From Wenyingzhuangia aestuarii (GTDB lineage Bacteria > Bacteroidota > Bacteroidia > Flavobacteriales > Flavobacteriaceae): a stretch of 64,000 nucleotides of DNA. How positions within the stretch are numbered: the first letter of the stretch is position 1; every line of letters starts with the position of its first letter. Location of the stretch: contig NZ_JAATJG010000004.1 in NCBI RefSeq assembly GCF_011927765.1, forward strand, positions 211,405 through 275,404, read 5' to 3'. Below the pieces are notes generated by a model, which made no database searches, was not told where the DNA came from, and saw only the letters and a program-made list of their open reading frames with translations. The position numbers and the translations under genes are program-made. Shown piece by piece: positions 53,306 to 62,629 of this stretch.

Positions 53306-55034
53306 TATCCAATTCAAAAGGAATCCTTGCTTGAGTTCCTTTCATTTCTAATATTTTTTTAACATTTACTATTTTATCCAATCCAGTGTTGGTTAAAATC
53401 TCATCAATATTTGTTTCAGATTTTAAGAAAGAACCAACACTCAAAAGCTCGCTAAAATCCAATTCATATTCTGGATATTCTTTTAAAGAATAGTTTTCAA
53501 CACCTGCTTTAGTAGCTGCATAAGCTACTGCATTATCTAAACCACCTAATTCATCTACCAAACCTATTTCTAAAGCTTTTTTCCCTGTCCAAACTCTACC
53601 TTGTGCTATTGCATCAACTTGTGCTTTGGTCATGTTTCTACCTTTGGCAACCCTCTCTAAAAAGTTATCGTAAATAGTTTCTATTCCTTTTTTAACAACT
53701 GCTTTAAAACGATCATCAATAGGTTGCACAACACTGTAATTTGCTCCATTATTATGTGTACTTACCACTTCTGAATTAATTCCTATTTTTTGAGCCAATT
53801 TAGCGGCATTGGGCAACATTCCAAAAACACCAATAGATCCTGTAATGGTAGTTGGTTCTGCAAAAACTCTATCAGCTCCACAAGCAATATAATAGCCTCC
53901 CGATGCTGCTACATTCCCCATAGACACGATTACAGGTTTCTTTTCTTTTGCTTTTTCTACAGCTCTCCAAATTAAATCAGAAGCCAATGCACTACCTCCG
54001 GGAGAATTAATTCTAAATACAATTGCCTTTACATTTTTATTTTCTACAGCATTGGTTAAGGCTTTTATCATTTTCTTTTGGCCAATAACATTTAGTTCTC
54101 CTTCTCCATAAACAATTTCTCCCTGTGCATAGACAACGGCTATCTTATCTCCTTTAACAGCTAAACTTGACAAAGATTGATTAGTCATGTAATCCGTAAT
54201 TGCTACTTTTTTAAACTCTTTTTGACCTAGTCTTTTCTTTAATTTATTTTGATACGCATCTTGATAAACAACTCCATCAACCAAATTATTTTCTAGCGCT
54301 GTTTTTGAGGATTCACCGTAAAGATTCATCACTGCTTCTTCTACATTAATACTTCTTGATGTAAAAATAGATTTGTGAATTTCTGTCCACAAGCCTTCTA
54401 TTAGCTCACTAATTTGCTTTCGGTTAGAATCACTCATTTCATCAGCAATAAAAGGTTCTACAGCACTTTTATATTTACCATGTCTTATCACTTCCATTTT
54501 TACTCCATACTTTTCCTGAAAAGATTTATAAAACATAACTTCAGAATGCAATCCTTTTAACTCTACATAACCCAAGGGAGACACAAAAAGAGAATCTGCT
54601 ATAGATGACAAATAGTAATTTTTTTGTGTATACACATCTGCAAACGCATACACAAACTTTCCATTATTTTTAAATGTAGTTAGCATTTTTCTTAAAGCTG
54701 TAGCTTGTGCCCATCCCATATTAGATGGCAAGTTTTTAAGGCTAATTCCTTTTATATTGTCATCGTATGTAGCTCCTTCTATAGCTTTACACACATTGTT
54801 AAAACCAACTGTTTTTTCTTCAAAACCTAAAACTTCAGAAACAGGATCTATACCTACCGGAGCAAAATCGTCCATTTGTCCAGACAAATCAATTTCTAAA
54901 ACCGTATTGGGTTTTACTTCTTTTACAATATCATCAGAAACAGCAATTACAACTCCAATTCCTATAACTACAAAAATGGCAATTGCCAACCAGATAGCTA
55001 CCAATGATGATAGCACGTTTTTTATAAAATTCAT
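53298..55034 (-). CDS. sppA: Signal peptide peptidase SppA (long, 67K type)
   Basis: SppA degrades cleaved signal peptides at the inner membrane. After one N-terminal helix (about 8-30) there are two tandem S49 domains. The catalytic Lys is in IRHGKYKSAVEPF near residue 186 (first domain) and the Ser in NVAASGGYYIACGADRVFAEP near 375 (second), the arrangement seen in E. coli SppA. It has 578 residues. It is divergent from folK. Confidence 0.93.
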   Translation of the reverse strand: MNFIKNVLSSLVAIWLAIAIFVVIGIGVVIAVSDDIVKEVKPNTVLEIDLSGQMDDFAPVGIDPVSEVLGFEEKTVGFNNVCKAIEGATYDDNIKGISLKNLPSNMGWAQATALRKMLTTFKNNGKFVYAFADVYTQKNYYLSSIADSLFVSPLGYVELKGLHSEVMFYKSFQEKYGVKMEVIRHGKYKSAVEPFIADEMSDSNRKQISELIEGLWTEIHKSIFTSRSINVEEAVMNLYGESSKTALENNLVDGVVYQDAYQNKLKKRLGQKEFKKVAITDYMTNQSLSSLAVKGDKIAVVYAQGEIVYGEGELNVIGQKKMIKALTNAVENKNVKAIVFRINSPGGSALASDLIWRAVEKAKEKKPVIVSMGNVAASGGYYIACGADRVFAEPTTITGSIGVFGMLPNAAKLAQKIGINSEVVSTHNNGANYSVVQPIDDRFKAVVKKGIETIYDNFLERVAKGRNMTKAQVDAIAQGRVWTGKKALEIGLVDELGGLDNAVAYAATKAGVENYSLKEYPEYELDFSELLSVGSFLKSETNIDEILTNTGLDKIVNVKKILEMKGTQARIPFELDIK

Positions 55035-55054
55035 TCTTCAATTTTTTATTAAAA

Positions 55055-55087
55055 CAAATATAAGTGATTTCTTTGCGCAATAGACAA
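55055..55087 (-). promoter_or_regulatory. Promoter for sppA
   Basis: On the minus strand TTG (55087-55085) and TATATTTG (55062-55055) are 22 nt apart, a textbook flavobacterial promoter, 20 nt before the sppA start. It lies next to the start of folK. Confidence 0.6.
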
Positions 55088-55092
55088 AGCTA

Positions 55093-55593
55093 ATGAACAC
55101 TGCTCTTTTATCTTTAGGAACTAATTTAGGTAACAAATTAGAAAACTTAAATACTGCCATTCAACAAATTTCTAATTTGGGAAAAGTAGTTTTAATTTCT
55201 TCTGTGTACCAAACTCCTCCTTGGGGGTTTAAAAGTGATGATTTTTACAACATTGCTATCAATTTACAAACAGAGTTAAGTCCTGAACTTCTTATTGATC
55301 AACTACTTGCTATTGAAACGACACTAGGTAGAACCCGAAATTCGCTAACAGAAGGTTACCAAGCTAGACCTTTGGATATTGATATTATTTTTTACAATAA
55401 TCAAGTCATCAATACTCAAAAATTAATCGTACCCCATCCCAGAATGCAAGACCGTAAATTTGTGTTGATTCCTATTATAGAAATAGCTCCAAATTTTACA
55501 CATCCCGCACTAAAAACTTCTTTAGAAAATTTATTAGAAACTACGGATGATGCTTCTGAAATTACAAAAACACACCATACATTAACTCTATAA
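55093..55593 (+). CDS. folK: 2-amino-4-hydroxy-6-hydroxymethyldihydropteridine diphosphokinase
   Basis: FolK pyrophosphorylates the pterin precursor in folate synthesis. The 166-aa protein has LSLGTNLGNKLENL, YQTPPWGFKSDDFYN, the GRTRN-like loop, ARPLDIDIIFYNN near residue 95 and VPHPRMQDRKFVLIPI. It is a single gene followed by a terminator. Confidence 0.94.
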   Translation: MNTALLSLGTNLGNKLENLNTAIQQISNLGKVVLISSVYQTPPWGFKSDDFYNIAINLQTELSPELLIDQLLAIETTLGRTRNSLTEGYQARPLDIDIIFYNNQVINTQKLIVPHPRMQDRKFVLIPIIEIAPNFTHPALKTSLENLLETTDDASEITKTHHTLTL

Positions 55594-55623
55594 AAAAAGC
55601 CTCACAAATTGTGAGGCTTTTTT
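55592..55623. terminator. Bidirectional terminator between folK and ahcY
   Basis: Stem GCCTCAC (55599-55605) pairs with GTGAGGC (55611-55617) around AAATT, flanked by seven A and six T. It serves the two convergent genes. Confidence 0.92.
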
Positions 55624-55642
55624 ATTATAAAACACGTAGTGC

Positions 55643-56956
55643 TTAGTATCTGTAATATTCTGGTTTAAAAGGTCCTTCCACCTCTACTCCAATATATTTT
55701 GCCTGATCTTCTGATAAAGTATCTAATTCCACTCCAATTTTAGCTAAATGCAAACGAGCTACTTTTTCATCTAAATGCTTAGGTAATGTGTACACATCAT
55801 TTCCATAAGCATCTGCATTATTCCATAATTCTAATTGAGCCAATACTTGGTTGGTAAAAGAGTTAGACATTACAAAACTTGGGTGACCTGTAGCACATCC
55901 TAAGTTTACCAAACGTCCTTCTGCCAATACTAAAAATTCTTTTCCATCAATCGTATATTGATCTACCTGAGGTTTGATCTCTACTTTTGTGTCTCCGTAA
56001 TTTCCGTTTAACCAAGCCATGTCTATTTCATTGTCAAAATGACCAATGTTACAAACAATTGCTTTGTCTTTTAAAGCTTTAAAATGACGACCTACAATAA
56101 TATCTTTATTTCCTGTTGTAGTAATTACAATGTCTGCACGCTTAATAGCATCATCCATTTTCTTTACTTCAAAACCGTCCATTGCTGCTTGTAACGCACA
56201 AATAGGATCAATTTCTGTTACAATTACTCTTGCTCCAGCTCCTTGTAAAGATGCAGCAGAACCTTTACCAACATCTCCATAACCTGCAACCACAGCAACT
56301 TTACCAGCCATCATTACATCTGTAGCTCTACGAATTGCATCAACTGCAGATTCTTTACATCCGTATTTGTTGTCAAATTTAGATTTTGTTACAGAATCGT
56401 TTACGTTTATAGCTGGCATTGGTAATGTACCTGCTTTTACGCGCTCAACCAAACGGTGAACTCCTGTAGTAGTTTCTTCTGACAAACCTTTAATTCCAGC
56501 AACTAATTCTGGATATTTATCTAAGACCATGTTGGTTAAATCACCACCATCATCTAAAATTAAATTTAATGGTTTTTTATCTTCTCCAAAGAAAATAGTT
56601 TGTTCAATACACCACTCAAATTCTTCTTCATTTAAACCTTTCCAAGCATAAACAGGAATACCTGCAGCAGCAATGGCAGCAGCAGCTTGATCTTGTGTAG
56701 AAAAAATATTACAAGATGACCAAGTAACCTCAGCACCCAAATCTACTAATGTTTCAATTAACACAGCTGTTTGAATTGTCATGTGTAAACATCCTGCAAT
56801 TCTTGCTCCAGCTAAAGGCTTTTGACCTTTAAACTCTTCACGAAGACTCATTAAACCTGGCATTTCAGCTTCAGCTAAATGGATTTCTTTTCTACCCCAA
56901 TCTGCTAATGAGATATCCTTTACTTTATAAGGAACGTATGTTGTTTCTAAACTCAT
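55643..56956 (-). CDS. ahcY: Adenosylhomocysteinase
   Basis: AhcY hydrolyses S-adenosylhomocysteine to adenosine and homocysteine with bound NAD. The 437-aa protein has [20 protein letters not shown] near the N-terminus, the NAD motif [20 protein letters not shown] near residue 226, [11 protein letters not shown] near 311, [20 protein letters not shown] and the C-terminal Tyr-rich KPEYYRY. The ATG at 56954-56956 gives the family's [15 protein letters not shown]; the frame extends 39 residues upstream over the promoter and is rejected. Confidence 0.97.
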   Translation of the reverse strand: MSLETTYVPYKVKDISLADWGRKEIHLAEAEMPGLMSLREEFKGQKPLAGARIAGCLHMTIQTAVLIETLVDLGAEVTWSSCNIFSTQDQAAAAIAAAGIPVYAWKGLNEEEFEWCIEQTIFFGEDKKPLNLILDDGGDLTNMVLDKYPELVAGIKGLSEETTTGVHRLVERVKAGTLPMPAINVNDSVTKSKFDNKYGCKESAVDAIRRATDVMMAGKVAVVAGYGDVGKGSAASLQGAGARVIVTEIDPICALQAAMDGFEVKKMDDAIKRADIVITTTGNKDIIVGRHFKALKDKAIVCNIGHFDNEIDMAWLNGNYGDTKVEIKPQVDQYTIDGKEFLVLAEGRLVNLGCATGHPSFVMSNSFTNQVLAQLELWNNADAYGNDVYTLPKHLDEKVARLHLAKIGVELDTLSEDQAKYIGVEVEGPFKPEYYRY

Positions 56957-56983
56957 ATTACTATATTTGTTGCTTTTAGACCA

Positions 56984-56991
56984 CAAATTTA
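56984..56991 (-). promoter_or_regulatory. -7 promoter box for ahcY
   Basis: The minus strand reads TAAATTTG (TAnnTTTG), 27 nt before the chosen ahcY start. It lies in the 55-nt spacer shared with the divergent phosphopantetheinyl transferase gene. Confidence 0.5.
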
Positions 56992-57011
56992 CAAAATCCT
57001 TACTATAATAA

Positions 57012-57638
57012 ATGCCTTTATTTAAAACAATCGAGATTGACAAAAACACTAGCGTTTTTGTTTGGAAAATCACTGAAACCGTCGATGTTTTAAGCGATGT
57101 TCACTTATCTAAAAACAGTTTAAATAGATTAAATTTGATGAAGTCTATTCCTCATCAAAAAGGATTTTTAAGTATTCGCCATTTATTAGCGCATATCAAC
57201 TTAAGTGATGATGATTTGTTTTACAACGAATTTGGAAAACCTATTTTAAAAAACGGTCAACATATTTCTATTACACATTCTTACGATTTTTCTGCCATTG
57301 TTATTTCTAATAGCTCTGTGGGAATTGATATTGAAAAAAACAGAGAAAAAATTACTATTATCAAACATCGTTTTACCGATTTAGAACAACATCAACTTTC
57401 TACAGAAGATTATATTAAACAATTAACCTTTATTTGGGGAGCAAAAGAATCTATGTTTAAAATTCATCCTTGTGGAGGTATGAGTTTTAAAAATGATTTA
57501 ATTATTGATAAATTCACATATACAAACGCAAAAGGTTTTATCAATACCCCAGAAATGAAACAAGATTGTAACATCTATTTTCATCAACTAGAAAACTATT
57601 CATTAGCTATAGCTTTAACAAAAAATGAACATTCTTAA
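57012..57638 (+). CDS. 4'-phosphopantetheinyl transferase superfamily protein
   Basis: This enzyme attaches the phosphopantetheine arm of CoA to carrier proteins. The 208-aa Sfp-like protein shows [15 protein letters not shown] near residue 87, [13 protein letters not shown] near 104 with the Mg-binding Asp/Glu, and the [13 protein letters not shown] motif near 140. It may serve acyl-carrier or secondary-metabolite carriers. It overlaps the GGGP synthase gene by 14 nt, suggesting co-translation. Confidence 0.88.
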   Translation: MPLFKTIEIDKNTSVFVWKITETVDVLSDVHLSKNSLNRLNLMKSIPHQKGFLSIRHLLAHINLSDDDLFYNEFGKPILKNGQHISITHSYDFSAIVISNSSVGIDIEKNREKITIIKHRFTDLEQHQLSTEDYIKQLTFIWGAKESMFKIHPCGGMSFKNDLIIDKFTYTNAKGFINTPEMKQDCNIYFHQLENYSLAIALTKNEHS

Positions 57639-58329
57639 AACCTTAGAAACTGCAAAAGAGAACCATCAAAAACTAATTGCAGTTTTGGTAGATCCTGATA
57701 AAACATCTACAAATGATGTTAAAGATATATGCAACAGAATTAACAATGCGGCTATTGATTATTTATTTTTAGGAGGTAGTACGGTTTCTAATCATCAGAC
57801 AGAAATTATTGCCAAAGAAATTCAAAAATATATTACAATTCCTGTGGTTCTTTTTCCTGGAGACTACAAACACTTAACCCATTATGCTGATGCCGTTTTG
57901 TTACTAAATTTAATCTCTGGAAACAATCCTGAATATTTAATTCACCAGCAAGTAAAGGCTGTCCCTTTTCTAACCAAAAGTTCTCTAGAAATAATACCTA
58001 CAGGTTATGTTTTAATTGATGGTGGTACAGAGACTAGTACAATTAAAGTTACTCAAACAACACCTATCCATCAACAAGCAGAACAGCAAATAGTACATAC
58101 CTGTTTAGCGGGACAATATATGGGACAAAAACTATTATACTTAGAAGCAGGTAGCGGAGCAACCCTACCAGTAGGAAAAGATGTGGTAATGTCAGTTTAT
58201 AATTCCGTAAATATTCCTATTATTGTAGGAGGAGGAATTAGGTCCTTAAATAAAATTAATGAAATACATAATGCAGGTGCAACCCTAGTAATTATAGGTA
58301 CTGCGTTTGAAAAAAACAAAATATTTTAA
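57625..58329 (+). CDS. Geranylgeranylglyceryl-phosphate synthase (GGGPS, Bacteroidota type)
   Basis: GGGPS joins an isoprenyl diphosphate to glycerol-1-phosphate, the first step to archaeal-type ether lipids. The 234-aa TIM barrel has the metal-binding AVLVDPDKT with Asp23/Asp25, FLGGSTVSNH near residue 48, VVLFPGDYKHL, the substrate pocket YLEAGSGATLPV near 173 and the phosphate-binding IIVGGGIRS near 193. Bacteroidota encode group II GGGPS; a UbiA-type partner is at 61-912. A PcrB-like heptaprenyl role is less likely given the sequence context. Confidence 0.88.
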   Translation: MNILKTLETAKENHQKLIAVLVDPDKTSTNDVKDICNRINNAAIDYLFLGGSTVSNHQTEIIAKEIQKYITIPVVLFPGDYKHLTHYADAVLLLNLISGNNPEYLIHQQVKAVPFLTKSSLEIIPTGYVLIDGGTETSTIKVTQTTPIHQQAEQQIVHTCLAGQYMGQKLLYLEAGSGATLPVGKDVVMSVYNSVNIPIIVGGGIRSLNKINEIHNAGATLVIIGTAFEKNKIF

Positions 58330-58340
58330 CCACAACTGCT

Positions 58341-59834
58341 ATGAGGCTAGAAAAAAAACTAAAACAAGAAATTGACAAAAGAGGAATCTCTAACGAAAAA
58401 TTAACAAGACAGTTAATTGCCTTTGTAAAAGGAACTCCAATTATTGAATTAGATAGAATTGCTGGAATTAACGATGGTATTATTACGATAGATAGTATTG
58501 ACCGAAGTAAATACATGAATTTATACAACATTAAACAACAAGATTTGGTGGTGTACAAATTTACTCCAGCATCTGGATTGGCATCAAGAATGTTTAAAGG
58601 ATTGTGTGAATTTTATCACTCAAAAATTAACAATCCAATGTCTCAATATTTTTTTAACAACCTACATAAATTTCCTTTTTATAAAGATGTAATTATTGGT
58701 TTTCACAAAGTATATCCTAAAATTAAAAAACTAGATAGCCTTACCAATAAGTTAGCCTTTCTTAATTTTTTATTAAGTGATGAAAACTTAAATTACCAAA
58801 GCACTCCTAAAGGATTGATTAAATTTCATCAATATGATATTGATAATAAAACTGCTTTAGAAGAGCAAATTGATGAAAGCACACATTATTGTATTAGTAA
58901 AAATCAAACCGTAAATATTCATTTTACAGTTAGTCCAAACTTTAAAGAGGACTTTAAAAAATCTGTAGAAGATTATTTAGAAACCAATTACGACAACTCT
59001 AATTTAAATTTTAACATTAGTTTTTCTGTACAAAAAGCAAATACAGATACCATTGCTGTAAATTACGACAATACTCCTTTTAAAGATGATCATGGAAACT
59101 ATGTTTTTAGAGCTGGTGGACATGGTGCTTTAATAGAAAACCTAAATGATTTAGATGCAGACATTGTGTTTATTAAAAATATAGACAATGTATCTCATCA
59201 AAATCACATGGAAGAAACTATTAAATACAAACAAATTCTTGCAGGTAAGTTATTGACTTTACAAGAACAAATTCATCAATACCTAAAAGATATTAAAGAA
59301 AATTCTAATGAATTAAATCTTCAAGAAATTCAATTTTTCTTAATAGAAAATTTCTTTATCAACATACCTGATGATAAATGTACCAAAGAACATTTATTTA
59401 CGCTTTTAAACAGACCTATTAGAGTTTGCGGTATGATTAAAAACCAAGGAGATGCAGGTGGTGGTCCTTTTTGGATTAAGAAATCAGACGAGGAAACCAG
59501 CTTGCAAATTATAGAAGGTGCGCAAATAGACAAAACCAACAAAGCTCAATTAGATATTTTCCATCAATCTACACACTTTAACCCTGTAGATATTGTTTGC
59601 GCTGTTAGAGATTTTGAAGGTACTAAATTTGACTTAACCAAATTTGTAGATCACGATGCTGTTTTTGTAACAGACAAAAGTGTAAACGGTAAACCTGTAA
59701 AAGGCTTAGAGCTACCTGGTTTATGGAATGGTGGAATGGCAGATTGGTTAACTATTTTTGTGGAAGTGCCTATTGAAACTTTTAATCCTGTAAAAACAGT
59801 TACTGATTTATTGTCTCCAATGCATCAAGCTTAA
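58341..59834 (+). CDS. DUF4301 family protein (nucleotidyltransferase-like motifs)
   Basis: The 497-aa cytoplasmic protein belongs to DUF4301. Residues 73-84 read KFTPASGLASRM, resembling the nucleotide-binding PASGxGxRM/AAGxGTRM loop of sugar-nucleotide pyrophosphorylases. Residue His261 lies in GGHGALIENLNDLDADIVFI, and a Gly-rich NQGDAGGGPFW sits near 368. Together these fit a UDP-sugar-pyrophosphorylase-like fold, but substrate and activity are not established. It follows GGGPS by 11 nt. Confidence 0.75.
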   Translation: MRLEKKLKQEIDKRGISNEKLTRQLIAFVKGTPIIELDRIAGINDGIITIDSIDRSKYMNLYNIKQQDLVVYKFTPASGLASRMFKGLCEFYHSKINNPMSQYFFNNLHKFPFYKDVIIGFHKVYPKIKKLDSLTNKLAFLNFLLSDENLNYQSTPKGLIKFHQYDIDNKTALEEQIDESTHYCISKNQTVNIHFTVSPNFKEDFKKSVEDYLETNYDNSNLNFNISFSVQKANTDTIAVNYDNTPFKDDHGNYVFRAGGHGALIENLNDLDADIVFIKNIDNVSHQNHMEETIKYKQILAGKLLTLQEQIHQYLKDIKENSNELNLQEIQFFLIENFFINIPDDKCTKEHLFTLLNRPIRVCGMIKNQGDAGGGPFWIKKSDEETSLQIIEGAQIDKTNKAQLDIFHQSTHFNPVDIVCAVRDFEGTKFDLTKFVDHDAVFVTDKSVNGKPVKGLELPGLWNGGMADWLTIFVEVPIETFNPVKTVTDLLSPMHQA

Positions 59835-59839
59835 ACAAA

Positions 59840-61564
59840 CTAAACATTAGCCTGTTCTATATAGTCTGTTAAATCCTGACTTCTATCTAGTTTACCGGTT
59901 TTATAATATGTAAGAGCATCGTTATTGTTGATAAAGAATTTTTGAGCCCCAACTTTATCAACAATACCGCTTTTAGTTAACATATCTCTAACAGGTCCTT
60001 TTATGTTAGAAAAATAAACATCTACACCTTTGTCATTGTAAAAATCAATAGCAGTTTCAATCATTTGGATAGCTGTACTATCTACTCCATTAATACATTC
60101 ACAATCCAATAAAATCAGTTTTAAAGCAGTCCCTTTTTCTTTTGCTTTTAATTGTAAAATCTCATTAAAATAATTAGCGTTTGCAAAATAGACTCGTGCA
60201 TCAAAACGCAAAATTAAAATATGGTCATCCACCTCTACTTCTTCAAATCTATTTATGTTTCTAAACACATTGGTATTGGGTATTCTACCTAATACAGCTA
60301 CATGTGGTCTAGAGGTTCTAGCAATTAACATAATTAAAGACAAAATTACACCTATAAAAATTCCTTCTTTAATTCCTAAAAATAACGTCCCAGAAAAGGT
60401 TGCTATCAACATCCAAAAGTCGCTTTTGTTCAGCATCCATAAACGAATAGCTTCTTTATAATTTATCAACTTTATAACCGATACAATAATAATTCCTGCT
60501 AATACTGCTTTGGGTAAATAATAAAAATAAGGAGTTAAAAACAACAGCACTAAAACTAAAACAATCATAGAAAACAAGGCTGCTAAACCTGTTTTAGATC
60601 CAGCATCTTCATTTACAGCAGATCTAGAAAAACTTGCTGTTGACGGATAAGATTTAAACATAGATCCTACCATATTCATCATTCCTAAGGCAATTAATTC
60701 TTTGTTAGGAGAAATCATTACATCATCTGTACTTTTTTCTAAAGCCTTACCTATAGATATAGTTTCTAAAAAACCTATAATAGCAAGTGTAAATGCAATA
60801 GGTAATAAATCCGAAATCATTTTAAAGGTGATTACAGGAAAACTAAAAGAAGGAAGTCCTGATGGAATATCTCTTAAAATAGCAACTTCTGGAATTAATT
60901 GATGAAAGAAATACAATCCTAGAATACCACCAATTACAACTAGTAAAGGTCCTGGTAATTTTGATTTTGTAACTTTTATAGTAATTAAAACAACTATTGT
61001 TATTAACCCAACAAATAAGGTTTGATACTCTACTTTGTCTATTTGTTGCACTAACGAAACACCTATTTCTTGCAAACGATTACTTCTTGGAATAGGTATT
61101 CCTGATAAATTTTTAAACTGATTGATTCCAATAACAATAGCTGCAGCAGAGCTAAAACCACTAATTACAGGTTTTGATAAAAAATTTACAATAAACCCTA
61201 ACTTTCCAATTCCTAATAACAATTGAATAACTCCTACACTAAATGCCAATAAAATAGTTAATGTTACATAAGCATCTGTTCCTCCAATAGCCAAAGTAGA
61301 AATTCCGGCAGCTACAATTAAAGAATCCATAGCTACTGGCCCTACAGCTACTCGCTGAGAAGTACCAAAAATTAAATACATTAATTGTGGTAACAAAGCA
61401 GTATACAAACCATAAATAGGAGGCAAACCTGCTATTAAAGCATAAGCAATTCCTTGTGGAATTAAAACAACTCCTACTGTAAAACCACCAACAACATCAG
61501 CTTTTAAACTTTCTTTAATGTTGTATTTAGGCAACCATTCTAAAATAGGAATCCACTTTTTCAT
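59840..61564 (-). CDS. SulP-family anion transporter with STAS domain
   Basis: SulP proteins move sulfate, bicarbonate or other anions, often with Na+ or H+. The 574-aa protein has a membrane domain (residues 1-430, with LKADVVGGFTVGVVLIPQGIAYALIAG and PVAMDSLI) and a C-terminal STAS domain (about 440-555, LDCECINGVDSTAIQMIE). I start at ATG 61564, 1 nt after the ruvB stop; a TTG at 61606 would overlap ruvB by 41 nt. Confidence 0.9.
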   Translation of the reverse strand: MKKWIPILEWLPKYNIKESLKADVVGGFTVGVVLIPQGIAYALIAGLPPIYGLYTALLPQLMYLIFGTSQRVAVGPVAMDSLIVAAGISTLAIGGTDAYVTLTILLAFSVGVIQLLLGIGKLGFIVNFLSKPVISGFSSAAAIVIGINQFKNLSGIPIPRSNRLQEIGVSLVQQIDKVEYQTLFVGLITIVVLITIKVTKSKLPGPLLVVIGGILGLYFFHQLIPEVAILRDIPSGLPSFSFPVITFKMISDLLPIAFTLAIIGFLETISIGKALEKSTDDVMISPNKELIALGMMNMVGSMFKSYPSTASFSRSAVNEDAGSKTGLAALFSMIVLVLVLLFLTPYFYYLPKAVLAGIIIVSVIKLINYKEAIRLWMLNKSDFWMLIATFSGTLFLGIKEGIFIGVILSLIMLIARTSRPHVAVLGRIPNTNVFRNINRFEEVEVDDHILILRFDARVYFANANYFNEILQLKAKEKGTALKLILLDCECINGVDSTAIQMIETAIDFYNDKGVDVYFSNIKGPVRDMLTKSGIVDKVGAQKFFINNNDALTYYKTGKLDRSQDLTDYIEQANV

Positions 61565-61565
61565 A

Positions 61566-62588
61566 TTAAAATAATTCTCCTTGATTTGTGGGTTTTGTAA
61601 TTCCAAGATGCTTATAAGCTAAATCTGTAACCTCTCTACCTCTTGGAGTTCTCATTATAAAACCTTGCTGAATTAAAAAAGGTTCATAAACCTCTTCAAT
61701 TGTTTCAGAATTTTCGCTTACCGCCGTAGCTAAGGTACTTATTCCTACAGGACCTCCTTTAAATTTCTGAATAATGGTAGTCAATATTTTGTTATCCATC
61801 TCATCCAAACCAAAGGCATCTACATTTAAGGCTTTTAAAGCGTATTTAGCAATTTCTATAGTAATGCTTCCGTTTCCTTTAATCTGTGCAAAATCTCTTA
61901 CTCTACGCAGTAAAGCATTTGCAATACGCGGTGTACCTCTACTTCTACCAGCTATTTCTATAGCAGCTTCCATACTAATAGGTACTTTTAAAATATGTGC
62001 ACTACGCTGTACAATAGTGCTTAGTAACTCTGTGTCGTAATATTGTAATCTGCTTGAAATCCCAAAACGAGCTCGCATAGGAGCAGTTAATAATCCGGAA
62101 CGAGTAGTAGCTCCAATTAGCGTAAAAGGCTCTAAATTAATTTGAACTGTTCTTGCATTAGGTCCAGATTCAATCATGATGTCAATCTTAAAATCTTCCA
62201 TTGCAGAATACAAATACTCTTCTACAATAGGACTTAATCTATGAATTTCATCAATAAATAAAACATCACGCTCATCTAAACCTGTTAGCAATCCTGCTAA
62301 ATCTCCTGGTTTATCTAAAACAGGTCCAGAAGTAACTTTTATACCTGCATTTAACTCATTGGCTAAAATATGTGCTAATGTGGTTTTTCCTAGTCCTGGA
62401 GGTCCATGAAACAATGTGTGATCTAAAGCTTCCTCTCTAATATTGGCTGCCTCAACAAAAATCTTAAGATTGTCTATAGCTTGTTCTTGCCCCGAAAAAT
62501 CTTCAAAAGAAAGAGGACGTAGTTTTTTTTCTACATCTAATTCATCATTAGAAAAATTGGAATTATCTGGATTTAAATTTTCGTTCAT
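61566..62588 (-). CDS. ruvB: Holliday junction branch-migration helicase RuvB
   Basis: RuvB is the hexameric motor that, with RuvA, moves Holliday junctions. The 340-aa AAA+ protein has Walker [15 protein letters not shown] near residue 60, Walker [14 protein letters not shown] near 108, sensor 1 [18 protein letters not shown] and the winged helix ([17 protein letters not shown]). ruvA and ruvC are not in the window. It is followed by SulP at 1 nt. Confidence 0.97.
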   Translation of the reverse strand: MNENLNPDNSNFSNDELDVEKKLRPLSFEDFSGQEQAIDNLKIFVEAANIREEALDHTLFHGPPGLGKTTLAHILANELNAGIKVTSGPVLDKPGDLAGLLTGLDERDVLFIDEIHRLSPIVEEYLYSAMEDFKIDIMIESGPNARTVQINLEPFTLIGATTRSGLLTAPMRARFGISSRLQYYDTELLSTIVQRSAHILKVPISMEAAIEIAGRSRGTPRIANALLRRVRDFAQIKGNGSITIEIAKYALKALNVDAFGLDEMDNKILTTIIQKFKGGPVGISTLATAVSENSETIEEVYEPFLIQQGFIMRTPRGREVTDLAYKHLGITKPTNQGELF

Positions 62589-62606
62589 TCAGTTCTACTT
62601 ATATAA

Positions 62607-62614
62607 CAAATATA
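62607..62614 (-). promoter_or_regulatory. -7 promoter box for ruvB
   Basis: On the minus strand TATATTTG lies 18 nt before the ruvB start, a perfect TAnnTTTG match. No ideally spaced TTG is visible. Confidence 0.45.
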
Positions 62615-62629
62615 AGCTTTCAATCACAA

